A stretch of 64,000 nucleotides of DNA from an uncultured Allomuricauda sp. (GTDB lineage Bacteria > Bacteroidota > Bacteroidia > Flavobacteriales > Flavobacteriaceae), in contig NZ_CANMOO010000004.1 in the NCBI RefSeq assembly GCF_947499585.1, positions 186,001-250,000 on the forward strand. The letters run 5' to 3'. The translations under genes were made by a program, and so were the position numbers. The first letter of the stretch is position 1; each line of letters starts with the position of its first letter. A model generated the notes under the pieces. That model made no database searches and was not told where the DNA came from. It saw only the letters and a list, made by a program, of their open reading frames with translations. Below, one piece after another: positions 7,858-15,981 of this stretch.

Positions 7858-8310
7858 ATGAAAAAAAATCTACTCTTAGGTCTTCTCTTACTTTTTTTGG
7901 TTGTTATGAATGGTATACTCCTTTTTATGCTATTTGGACAAGGACCGGAAAGAAGACCCCCAGGCCCCCCAGGAGATTTTATAGTTAAAGAATTGCGCTT
8001 TGATGAGAATCAAATGCAAGAATTTAGAAAATTGAGTAAGGCACATTTTAAGTCCATGCGGGTTTTGGATGAGCAATCTAGAAGACTTAAAGATGAACTC
8101 TTTAATGGTATTGGAGACAAAAGCTTTACTACAGGACAAGCAGATTCCATTACTACTTTAATTGCACAACTGAGTAAAGACAAAGAGTTAAATGTGTTTA
8201 ATCATTTTAAAGAAGTTGGTGAGATTTGTACACCAGAGCAAAAAGCTAAATTGGATAAAATAATATCCAAGGCGTTACATCGACACAGAAAAGGAATGCG
8301 ACCACACTAG
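7858..8310 (+). CDS. Spy/CpxP/CnrX-like periplasmic protein
   Basis: A 150-residue protein with an N-terminal membrane anchor (about 4-25) and a P-G-P-P-G linker. A helical-hairpin domain of the heavy-metal-resistance / LTxxQ group follows (L-R-F-D-E-N-Q-M-Q-E-F, later I-C-T-P-E-Q-K-A-K-L-D-K-I). The tail is rich in His and Arg. Relatives sense metal or misfolded protein in the periplasm. It starts 7 bp after the one-TM gene, so sigma factor, TM protein and Spy-like protein are likely one operon. That arrangement recalls CnrH-CnrY-CnrX. Confidence 0.8.
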   Translation: MKKNLLLGLLLLFLVVMNGILLFMLFGQGPERRPPGPPGDFIVKELRFDENQMQEFRKLSKAHFKSMRVLDEQSRRLKDELFNGIGDKSFTTGQADSITTLIAQLSKDKELNVFNHFKEVGEICTPEQKAKLDKIISKALHRHRKGMRPH

Positions 8311-8344
8311 ACACTAAAATATTGAAACAGTACTAGTTTATAGA

Positions 8345-8372
8345 GCTTGGAAATATTTTTCCAAGCATTTTT
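8345..8372 (+). terminator. Rho-independent terminator after the ECF operon
   Basis: The inverted repeat gcttggaaa (8345-8353) / tttccaagc (8358-8366) is followed by a T-run. It lies 35 bp after the stop codon of the Spy-like gene. Confidence 0.75.
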
Positions 8373-8513
8373 ATTGAAGACCACAGGTTTTTAGTAAAAG
8401 ACACATCTAAATAAGTAGATGGAAATGTAAAATTATCTATCCTAAATTTCATTTTGGGTAGATATGAGGTTGTTATTTACATTTTGATTGATGATTAAAT
8501 TTTGGTTGATAAG

Positions 8514-8546
8514 AAACCCAAGTGTAAATTACACTTGGGTTTTCTT
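8514..8546 (+). terminator. Perfect 14-bp hairpin with T-tail, terminator or attenuator
   Basis: The arms aaacccaagtgtaa (8514-8527) and ttacacttgggttt (8529-8542) are exact complements around a single base, followed by cttttat. It is the second hairpin in the 390-bp gap between the Spy-like gene and the Rieske cluster. It may be a backup terminator, or a leader hairpin of the operon that starts at 8701. The rest of the gap (8373-8700) shows no convincing gene. Confidence 0.55.
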
Positions 8547-8700
8547 TTATGAAAAAATGAGATAGATTTACCACAGCCGACATATTTTGATGGTCTTTAA
8601 CCCATGGCATTGGTATTAGCCCTAACTTACTGTTGTAATGAATGTTAAAATTGTTCGACATAACATTCAAGTCTAACCAATCACTAATAGTCAACCATCC

Positions 8701-10314
8701 ATGTCAAAAAAGCTTATCGAGATTGCCAAAATTTCTACCCTTCAAGAAAAAACCCCAGCCTACGCCATAGTCAAAAACACAGATTTAGTCATTATAAAGC
8801 ACGAAACAGGTATATCTGTTTTATATGGCCGTTGCCATCACAGAGGAGCTCTTTTAGCTGATGGTCATGTTGAAGGTCAGAATCTTATTTGCGGAGTTCA
8901 TGGGTGGGATTACCGGTACGACACAGGAATAAGTGAATATAACAATAGCGAACAACTTCATAAGTTTCAAGAGCATGTTGAAGGTGATTCATTACAAGTT
9001 GATGAACATGAAATAGCAGCTTTTGAAAATGAACACCCACAACCTTTCGATAGGGAAGCCTATTTAGGTACCTATGCAGACACACACCCTGAAGATACCG
9101 AACCCTATACTGGCTATATCAAGGAATTGGCCCAAAACGGCCTTAAGAATCTAGGACATCACGGGTTTTCCTCATCCATGGGTGTGGATAGAAATACCTT
9201 GCCCAAATGGAGCGATATCCAGTTTTTGCCGGCACAGCTGGCAAGCAGACCTCTTTTAGATCATGAAGAAGTGGAAACAAAAGTGACTATTGGCCCAAAA
9301 TCCAAAAAGCCACTGGTTTTGGATATACCCCTGTTTGTAAGTGATATGAGTTTTGGTGCACTATCTAGAGAAGCAAAAATTGCCCTATCTAAAGGAGCAC
9401 AGATGGCCGGAACTGGAATTTGTTCTGGAGAAGGAGGGATGTTGCCAGATGAGCAAAAAAATAATTCCAGGTATTTTTATGAATTGGCCTCCGCACAGTT
9501 TGGTTTTTCATGGGATAAACTGGATAATGTACAAGCCTTTCATTTTAAAGGAGGGCAAGGGGCTAAAACAGGCACAGGCGGACATTTGCCTGGGAATAAG
9601 GTAAGCAAAGAAATAGCCGAAGTAAGAGGATTAAAAGAAGGCGAAACCGCTATTAGCCCTGCCACTTTTCCAGATTTTCATGGAGTGAAGGATTTTAAAT
9701 CCTTTGCCGAAAAAGTTAGGGAACGTACGGGAGGAATACCCGTAGGCTTTAAAATTGCGGCAAGTCATATTGAAAAAGACATTCAGTTTGCATTGGATGT
9801 TGGGGTGGATTACATCATTTTAGACGGACGCGGAGGCGGAACTGGTTCAGCACCAACAATTCTTCGAGACAATATTAATGTTCCTACAATTCCGGCATTG
9901 GCAAGAGCCAGAAAGTATTTGGACAAAGTAGGCGCTACAGATGTTACGCTCATTATTACCGGAGGACTGCGGATTGCAGAGGACTTTTCAAAAGCAATGA
10001 TGCTGGGAGCAGATGCAATAGCTGTTTCAAATTCCGCCATTCAAGCAATAGGATGTTTGGGTATGCGTGCTTGTGGCAGCAATAATTGCCCTGTAGGTAT
10101 CGCCACACAAAAAGAAGGCTTAAGAAGTAGATTGATCATTGATACTTCAGCCAAACAATTGCATAATTTTTTCAGCGCCACCAACGATTTAATTAAAGTA
10201 GTAGCACGTTCATGTGGTTATAATGATATTTCAAAATTCAATCATAGTGACCTATCAACATTTAATAAGGACATGCATGACCTAACAGGAATCGATTATG
10301 CGGGAGTTCGCTAA
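8701..10314 (+). CDS. Rieske [2Fe-2S] domain fused to an FMN glutamate-synthase-like domain
   Basis: A 537-residue cytoplasmic fusion. Residues about 5-105 form a Rieske ferredoxin-type domain with the cluster motif Cys45-x-His47 and Cys64-x2-His67. Residues about 145-530 match the FMN/Fe-S domain of glutamate synthase: P-L-F-V-S-D-M-S-F-G-A-L-S near the start, G-G-Q-G-A-K-x-G-x-G-G-x-L-P, and D-G-R-G-G-G-T-G. Cys452, Cys458 and Cys463 (C-P-V-G-I-A-T-Q) are placed as for the [3Fe-4S] cluster. The glutaminase domain of true GltB is absent. The substrate is unknown. It is the first gene of the Rieske cluster, followed after 12 bp by an antiporter. Confidence 0.85.
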   Translation: MSKKLIEIAKISTLQEKTPAYAIVKNTDLVIIKHETGISVLYGRCHHRGALLADGHVEGQNLICGVHGWDYRYDTGISEYNNSEQLHKFQEHVEGDSLQVDEHEIAAFENEHPQPFDREAYLGTYADTHPEDTEPYTGYIKELAQNGLKNLGHHGFSSSMGVDRNTLPKWSDIQFLPAQLASRPLLDHEEVETKVTIGPKSKKPLVLDIPLFVSDMSFGALSREAKIALSKGAQMAGTGICSGEGGMLPDEQKNNSRYFYELASAQFGFSWDKLDNVQAFHFKGGQGAKTGTGGHLPGNKVSKEIAEVRGLKEGETAISPATFPDFHGVKDFKSFAEKVRERTGGIPVGFKIAASHIEKDIQFALDVGVDYIILDGRGGGTGSAPTILRDNINVPTIPALARARKYLDKVGATDVTLIITGGLRIAEDFSKAMMLGADAIAVSNSAIQAIGCLGMRACGSNNCPVGIATQKEGLRSRLIIDTSAKQLHNFFSATNDLIKVVARSCGYNDISKFNHSDLSTFNKDMHDLTGIDYAGVR

Positions 10315-10326
10315 ATTTTAAACCTA

Positions 10327-11565
10327 ATGTTTCAGATTTTCACAGGCATAGTAGCCCTATCATCCATTCTCAGCTTTATCAATAAAAAAGTACTGAAGCT
10401 TCCAGATACGATTGGTGTCATGCTCTTGGCAATTGTAGCTTCATTATTGATTGGAGCCCTTAATTTTATTGATCATGAGGCTTTTGTCAGCGTCTGTTCC
10501 GTTATTGACGAAATTGACTTTAGAACAATTTTGTTTGATTTTCTACTGAGTTTTTTACTTTTTGCCGGCTCTATTCATGTAAACCTTCACAATCTGCTCG
10601 AAGAAAAAGGCCCCGTCCTTATATATGCATCAGTAGGGGTTTTAATCTCCACATTTCTAATTGGAACATTGTTTTATTACGTAAGTGGATTTTTTGGGAT
10701 GAATATCGACTACATATATTGCCTTGTTTTTGGGGCTTTAATCTCTCCAACAGATCCTATTGCCGTTCTGGCATTACTGAAAAAAGCGGGAGCACCAAAA
10801 GATTTGGAAATCAAAATAATAGGTGAGTCCTTATTCAATGATGGTGTGGGAATCGTGGTTTTTATATCGCTTTTATCCATAGCAACGATGACCAGCGGCC
10901 ATGGTGTTGAACCGTCACATATCTTTTTGGAATTTGCACAAGAAGCTTTTGGGGGAATTGCCTTAGGGTTTGTCTTGGGTTATATCGGTAAACTTTTTCT
11001 CAATAGAATATATGAATCACCCATAGTGGCAGTGCATATTTCCATAGCTATTGTTATGGGCGGATATTGGTTAGCTTCATTAATTCATGTTTCTGGAGCA
11101 TTGGCGATGGTAGTTATGGGATTAATGATAGGGGATTATCTGCATAAATCTTGCAAAAGTGACCCACTAAAAGAACACATGAATACCTTTTGGAAGGTTT
11201 TGGATGAAATTTTAAACGCTATCCTATTCGTTTTGATAGGATTGGAAATAGTGAGTCTCGATTTTCAACTAAATTATTTAATTGCTGGATTAGTTGCGAT
11301 TCCGATTGTGCTCTTTTCAAGATATGTTTCTGTTTTTATTTCAAACATATTTTTAAAAAAAGGACACCGCAGCAATAAGAATAAAATAACCATATTGACC
11401 TGGGCAGGTTTACGAGGAGGAATTTCAATTGCACTTGCATTGACTTTACCAGATGGGGAATTTAGGGAGGCATTAATTTTTGTTACTTACTGCGTAGTGG
11501 TATTCTCAATTATAGTACAAGGCCTCACCATTGATAAAGTGGTGGTAAAACTGCTCAAAAACTAA
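10327..11565 (+). CDS. CPA1-type sodium/proton antiporter (NhaP-like)
   Basis: A 412-residue inner-membrane protein with about 12 hydrophobic segments. The family motifs F-G-A-L-I-S-P-T-D-P-I-A-V near 135-148 and G-E-S-L-F-N-D-G-V-G with Asn171-Asp172 are present, matching the electroneutral CPA1 exchangers. A late T-W-A-G-L-R-G-G-I-S-I-A-L-A-L motif is also typical. It sits between two Rieske fusion genes with gaps of 12 and 30 bp, so it is probably co-expressed with them. Coupling of ion exchange to the neighbouring redox proteins is speculation. Confidence 0.9.
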   Translation: MFQIFTGIVALSSILSFINKKVLKLPDTIGVMLLAIVASLLIGALNFIDHEAFVSVCSVIDEIDFRTILFDFLLSFLLFAGSIHVNLHNLLEEKGPVLIYASVGVLISTFLIGTLFYYVSGFFGMNIDYIYCLVFGALISPTDPIAVLALLKKAGAPKDLEIKIIGESLFNDGVGIVVFISLLSIATMTSGHGVEPSHIFLEFAQEAFGGIALGFVLGYIGKLFLNRIYESPIVAVHISIAIVMGGYWLASLIHVSGALAMVVMGLMIGDYLHKSCKSDPLKEHMNTFWKVLDEILNAILFVLIGLEIVSLDFQLNYLIAGLVAIPIVLFSRYVSVFISNIFLKKGHRSNKNKITILTWAGLRGGISIALALTLPDGEFREALIFVTYCVVVFSIIVQGLTIDKVVVKLLKN

Positions 11566-11595
11566 CTCATTAACTGGAAAAAATAACAACTAATT

Positions 11596-13551
11596 ATGGC
11601 TTCTTCAAAAAAAACGATTTGGCATAAAGTATTGGATAATAAAAAAGAGCTTCCAGAAGGAAGGGTTAAAACGGTAACGGCCGCACACAAAGGAATTTGT
11701 TTGACCCATTTTGAAGGCAAGTTTTCCGCTTTGGATAACAGATGTCCGCACCAAGGAGGGCCATTGGGTGAAGGGTCCATTGAAAATGGAATGCTCCGTT
11801 GTCCGTGGCATGGCTGGGATTTTCATCCGTGTACTGGTTTGCCTCCCGGGGGGTATGATGATGGAATTGAAACTTTTGAAGTTAAAGAAGAGAACGATGC
11901 CATTTATGTTGGGGTAGAGGAAGAAGACGTTCATGAGGCCACCATTTCAGATATTATGGCAGAAACCATGGTAAACTGGGGTGTGACTAAGGTTTTCGGA
12001 ATGGTAGGACATTCCAATCTAGGTTTTGCCGATGCCATGAAGCGTCAGGAGGAGAAAGGAAAGTTAAACTTTTACGGAATACGGCATGAAGGCGCCGCTG
12101 CTTTTGCTGCTTCTGCGTATGGAAAATTAACTGGCAAGCCTGCAGCATGTTTTTCAATCGCTGGTCCCGGAGCTACCAATATGTATACGGGGATGTGGGA
12201 TGCTAAGGTAGATCGAGCGCCGCTTCTGGCGTTAACGGGTCAAGTAGCCACGCAGGTGGTGGGAACAGGAAATTTTCAAGAAGTAGATTTAGTTAGAGGG
12301 TTTAGTACTGTCGCTGAATTTAATCAACGAGTACAAAGTGATAGTAAACATGCAGAGTTGATGTCTTTGGCTGTCAAAAGTGCCATTTTAAAGCGGGATG
12401 TCTCCCATTTGACTTTTCCTGATGAGGTTCAAGAAAGGTTGGCGAAACCCAATGAAAAAGCGCAAACACCAGACAAACGCATTACTGCAATGGAAATTGC
12501 ACCTCCAAAAGAGGCTGTAAATGATGCAGTTGAATTGATTAAAAAGTCAAAACGCCCTGTAATTGTAATGGGTCATGGTGCTAGAGCACATAAAAAGGCA
12601 ATTGTAGAGTTTGCAGAACGCTTAAATGCTACCGTAGTAACCACCTTTAAGGGCAAAGGATTAATTGCGGATAACCATCGTCTTGGTGGTGGAGTGCTTG
12701 GAAGGAGCGGTACTCCAATTGCCTCTTGGTTTATGAACGAGTCCGATGTATTGCTGGTTTTTGGAGCTTCGTTTTCCAATCACACCGGAATAACTCCCAA
12801 AAAACCCATTATTCAAGTGGATTTTGATCCTATGGCGTTAAGCAAGTTCCATAAAGTTGAAGTTGCCGTTTGGGGTGAAATATCAAGAACCCTTGAAATT
12901 TTTGAAGATGAATTGAATGGAAATATAAACACCGTAGATCAAACTCCTGAAATAGCCAAGCGTTGGAAAATTTGGAAGGAAGAAAAGGCAAAACGACTTT
13001 TGGAAACTTCAAACAAGGGTATTAGTTCCATTGCCGTTTTTGAAACGATGAATAAGTTGACCCCTGAAAATGCAGTGATGTGTGTAGATGTGGGTAATAA
13101 TGCCTATTCCTTTGGTCGTTATTTTGAACCTACAAATCAAGATTTTTTAATGTCTGGTTATTTAGGTTCTATTGGATTTGCATTACCTGCGGCCATTGGT
13201 GCTTGGACAGCGGTTGGAGATTCTAGACCAGTAGTTGCCGTTTCTGGGGATGGAGGGCTATGTCAATATTTAGCAGAAATTACCACATTGGTAAAGTATA
13301 ATATGCCTGTAAAGCTTATTGTTTTGAACAATCATGAACTTGGTAAAATTTCTAAAGAACAACGTGCAGGAGAATTTGATGTTTGGAAAACCTCACTTTC
13401 TAACCCAAACTTTGCTGAATTTGCCCAATCTTGTGGAGCTTGGGGAAAACGGGTTGAAAATCAAGATGATTTAGAGGCTGCAATGAAGGCATTGTACAAT
13501 GAAAATGGACCAGCAGTTTTAGAAGTACTAACAGATGTAAACCTGATTTAA
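11596..13551 (+). CDS. Rieske [2Fe-2S] domain fused to a ThDP-dependent pyruvate-oxidase/acetolactate-synthase-like enzyme
   Basis: A 651-residue soluble fusion. Residues about 8-108 are a Rieske domain with Cys50-x-His52 and Cys69-x2-His72 (C-P-H-Q-G-G-P-L-G-E-G and C-P-W-H-G-W-D). From about 113 a three-domain ThDP enzyme follows, with catalytic Glu165 in G-I-R-H-E-G-A-A. The ThDP-Mg motif is G551-D552-G553 and N578-N579. The middle domain could bind FAD, as in pyruvate oxidase, but that cannot be decided here. ThDP oxidases decarboxylate 2-keto acids and pass electrons on, so a fused Rieske centre could be the acceptor (inference). Confidence 0.85.
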   Translation: MASSKKTIWHKVLDNKKELPEGRVKTVTAAHKGICLTHFEGKFSALDNRCPHQGGPLGEGSIENGMLRCPWHGWDFHPCTGLPPGGYDDGIETFEVKEENDAIYVGVEEEDVHEATISDIMAETMVNWGVTKVFGMVGHSNLGFADAMKRQEEKGKLNFYGIRHEGAAAFAASAYGKLTGKPAACFSIAGPGATNMYTGMWDAKVDRAPLLALTGQVATQVVGTGNFQEVDLVRGFSTVAEFNQRVQSDSKHAELMSLAVKSAILKRDVSHLTFPDEVQERLAKPNEKAQTPDKRITAMEIAPPKEAVNDAVELIKKSKRPVIVMGHGARAHKKAIVEFAERLNATVVTTFKGKGLIADNHRLGGGVLGRSGTPIASWFMNESDVLLVFGASFSNHTGITPKKPIIQVDFDPMALSKFHKVEVAVWGEISRTLEIFEDELNGNINTVDQTPEIAKRWKIWKEEKAKRLLETSNKGISSIAVFETMNKLTPENAVMCVDVGNNAYSFGRYFEPTNQDFLMSGYLGSIGFALPAAIGAWTAVGDSRPVVAVSGDGGLCQYLAEITTLVKYNMPVKLIVLNNHELGKISKEQRAGEFDVWKTSLSNPNFAEFAQSCGAWGKRVENQDDLEAAMKALYNENGPAVLEVLTDVNLI

Positions 13552-13552
13552 T

Positions 13553-13768
13553 ATGGAAACTGTAATAACAATCTTTTTAACAATTTTAGCCCTTTACTTT
13601 GGTGTAGGACTGTTGTTTGGGTTGTATTTCGTGCTCCTTGGAGCAACAAAAATTGATTCTATAATGACGGATAGTAAAAAGAAGGTTCGACTACTTCTTT
13701 TTCCTGGAGTAGTAGCCACATGGCCCTTTTTATTGGGAAAACTATTTAAATCCCAAACTGCAGATTAA
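13553..13768 (+). CDS. Small two-TM membrane protein of the Rieske cluster
   Basis: A 71-residue protein with two hydrophobic segments (about 5-29 and 45-63) joined by a short charged loop (I-D-S-I-M-T-D-S-K-K-K-V-R). It begins one base after the Rieske-ThDP gene stop, and its stop overlaps the next start (TAATG), which argues for translation as part of the cluster. I recognise no family. It could be an accessory subunit of the membrane redox protein downstream. Confidence 0.65.
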   Translation: METVITIFLTILALYFGVGLLFGLYFVLLGATKIDSIMTDSKKKVRLLLFPGVVATWPFLLGKLFKSQTAD

Positions 13769-14157
13769 TGGATGCCAATTTAAGAAAAAGACATAAATAC
13801 AGTTGGTTGTTGCTTGCGATCATACTGCCCATTTTATTGATTTTGATTATCAAGGATTTGGATTTTAATCAACCTGAGAACGTTTCTTATGAGCCCAATG
13901 GAAGTTCAAGCAATGATATGGTTGCCGCCAGTTTAGTAAAGAGTAAGGGAACCTATATTCTTGAATTAAATATAAAGTCCCCACTTAGAAGTGCTTCATC
14001 TGTAGTCTATGCTTTGAATATGAAAGGGGAGAAGGGCACAAAATTGGGACAAATAAACGGCGCAGGTTCTTATACATTTCCTTCTGAAAAAGAAATCCAA
14101 GGAATCATAATACAGGATATACTCAAGAATCAAGAAATACTAAAACTGGAATTCTAA
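13768..14157 (+). CDS. Single-TM membrane-anchored protein of the Rieske cluster
   Basis: A 129-residue protein: basic N-terminus, one membrane helix (about 13-29), then an extracytoplasmic region of about 95 residues predicted to be beta-rich (Y-I-L-E-L-N-I-K-S-P, later G-A-G-S-Y-T-F). No cysteines or known domain are visible. It overlaps by one base with the genes on both sides, so it is surely in the operon. It may be a periplasmic accessory subunit; function unknown. Confidence 0.65.
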   Translation: MDANLRKRHKYSWLLLAIILPILLILIIKDLDFNQPENVSYEPNGSSSNDMVAASLVKSKGTYILELNIKSPLRSASSVVYALNMKGEKGTKLGQINGAGSYTFPSEKEIQGIIIQDILKNQEILKLEF

Positions 14158-15188
14158 TGGGATTGGATTATAAAATGGTGCTTTGGAATAAGCACAAAAA
14201 AACCTATGATAAGATTATTGCTTTGGGAATGGTCTTATACTTAGTACTATTTATAGCCCTAACATTGGCGTTCAATCCGGAAACCATAGCAGAAACCATG
14301 ATCATTCGAGCATTTGGCTCGTTAGCGGTTATCATGCTTCATATTATTTTGGTCATTGGACCTTTAAGCAGGTTAAATCCTCAGTTTTTGCCCATTTTGT
14401 ATAATCGTAGACATTTGGGAGTGAGTATGTTTTTGGCAGCACTGATTCATGGGGTATTCGCAATCATCCATTTTCACACATTGGGAAATGTGAACCCTAT
14501 TTATGCTGTATTCACTTCCAATATGGATTATGGTTCCTTGACCAATTTCCCATTTCAAGTTTTGGGTTTTTTAGCCTTGTTAATATTGTTCTTTATGGCT
14601 TCCACAAGTCATGATTTTTTTCTGAAAAACCTTTCTCCGAATGTATGGAAAGGGCTCCATATGCTTGTTTATGTTGCTTATGCCCTGATACTTCTTCATG
14701 TTTTTTTAGGGGCATTTCAACAAGAAACATCAATATTTACCATAGGCATTCTGGTTTTAGGGTTTATCGTGATAAGCAGTTTGCATTTAGTGGCGGCCTT
14801 TAAAGAATCTAAAGTAGATGGATTTAGGGGTGAAAAAGATACTGGAGGATGGTTGAAAGTATGTGATGTGCATGAAATTCCTGAAGACAGAGCCAAAATA
14901 TTTTCCGTAGGAGAGAAACGCGTAGCGATTTTTAAATATGATGGAAAATTATCTGCAATCCATAATGTCTGTAAGCATCAAGGAGGTCCTTTGGGAGAAG
15001 GCAAGATTGTAGATGGATGTGTTACCTGTCCTTGGCATGGATATCAATATCTGCCCCATAATGGGCAATCTCCTCCACCTTTTACCGAAAAAGTGGCCAC
15101 ATATGAGTTACGATTGGATAATGATATCATATACATTAATCCCATTGGGTTGGAAGAAGGAACCGAAGTTGAACCAATATTGTGCTAG
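14157..15188 (+). CDS. Ferric-reductase-like transmembrane protein with C-terminal Rieske domain
   Basis: A 343-residue inner-membrane protein. Residues about 18-215 contain about six helices resembling the ferric reductase-like (cytochrome b) domain, with candidate haem ligands among His62, His98, His168 and His181. A cytoplasmic or periplasmic C-terminal Rieske domain (about 230-335) carries Cys272-x-His274 and Cys291-x2-His294. Its C-K-H-Q-G-G-P-L-G-E-G core is almost identical to that of the Rieske-ThDP protein, suggesting domain duplication. The usual FAD/NAD(P)H domain of ferric reductases is missing; the Rieske domain takes its place. It probably moves electrons across or into the membrane. 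Confidence 0.85.
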   Translation: MGLDYKMVLWNKHKKTYDKIIALGMVLYLVLFIALTLAFNPETIAETMIIRAFGSLAVIMLHIILVIGPLSRLNPQFLPILYNRRHLGVSMFLAALIHGVFAIIHFHTLGNVNPIYAVFTSNMDYGSLTNFPFQVLGFLALLILFFMASTSHDFFLKNLSPNVWKGLHMLVYVAYALILLHVFLGAFQQETSIFTIGILVLGFIVISSLHLVAAFKESKVDGFRGEKDTGGWLKVCDVHEIPEDRAKIFSVGEKRVAIFKYDGKLSAIHNVCKHQGGPLGEGKIVDGCVTCPWHGYQYLPHNGQSPPPFTEKVATYELRLDNDIIYINPIGLEEGTEVEPILC

Positions 15189-15191
15189 GAC

Positions 15192-15980
15192 ATGGAGAAA
15201 AAGGATGAATTTTATATTGGTTATGTAGATGCTGTAGGTAAGGAAACGAAGAGTTCCATTAAGCGTTTTGTCCTAATTGCTTTGGCAACACTTCTAATTG
15301 GGGCCATTTTGTTTGGCTTCTTTCAGAAGGAGGCTAACAATAGCGTTTTTGATTTTGATACCCCCACAAAAATATCCGGCACTTATTATGAGGCTCCTTA
15401 TCCCATGCTACGAGTTGAACTTGCAAAGAACACTTTTAAGGATGTTCTTTTATTAGGTTTTGGGAAATTTGGGGCAAATGCTTATTTGGATAAAATCAAA
15501 AAGAGTGAAGGGAATATAAATGGCAAGCATTTGACCATTGAAGGAAATCTTATTTACTATAATGGGAAGACCTTGCTGCAGATTGATGATAGTCAAAAAA
15601 TAAGCCTGGATAATTCAAAAAAGAAAAATTTTGTACTACCAGAATCCATGGGTAATCATGAGGTTGTTGGAGAAATAGTTGACCCTAAATGCTATTTTGG
15701 GGTAATGAAACCTGGCTATGGAAAAATACACCGTAGTTGCGCAGCGCTATGTATTTCTGGCGGAATTCCCCCTGTTCTGGCTGTTTCGGACAATAATTCC
15801 ATTTCAGAATATTTTCTATTAACCGATTTGAAAGGAAACCCAATACATAAAGACATAGTACCATATATAGGCCTTCCTTCAAAATTAAAGGGAAAGGTTG
15901 AAAAACTGGAAGATTGGTACACTATGCGCATTGATGTTTCCAAAATAGAAAAGTTAGATAAAGAATCTTCAATTTACTAG
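15192..15980 (+). CDS. Membrane-anchored protein with a conserved Cys/His motif (D-P-K-C-Y ... H-x2-C-x3-C)
   Basis: A 262-residue protein: short basic N-terminus, one membrane helix (about 25-44), then a periplasmic part in two sections. Residues about 60-140 look like a small beta domain. Residues about 155-255 carry a tight motif with Cys167, His180, Cys183 and Cys187, followed by G-G-I-P-P-V. I recall this motif from uncharacterised bacterial proteins encoded beside Rieske or ferric-reductase-like genes, but I have no functional name for it. The spacing suggests a metal or haem site. It starts 3 bp after the membrane Rieske gene. Confidence 0.65.
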   Translation: MEKKDEFYIGYVDAVGKETKSSIKRFVLIALATLLIGAILFGFFQKEANNSVFDFDTPTKISGTYYEAPYPMLRVELAKNTFKDVLLLGFGKFGANAYLDKIKKSEGNINGKHLTIEGNLIYYNGKTLLQIDDSQKISLDNSKKKNFVLPESMGNHEVVGEIVDPKCYFGVMKPGYGKIHRSCAALCISGGIPPVLAVSDNNSISEYFLLTDLKGNPIHKDIVPYIGLPSKLKGKVEKLEDWYTMRIDVSKIEKLDKESSIY

Positions 15981-15981
15981 A

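Noticed and set aside
8473-8694. A 73-codon minus-strand frame in the gap before the Rieske cluster
   Set aside because: It crosses the strong hairpin at 8514-8542, has no domain or signal, and its composition looks like chance translation of AT-rich DNA.
8701-10314. Annotation as glutamate synthase large subunit
   Set aside because: The N-terminal glutaminase domain is absent and a Rieske domain is present; calling it GltB would be misleading.
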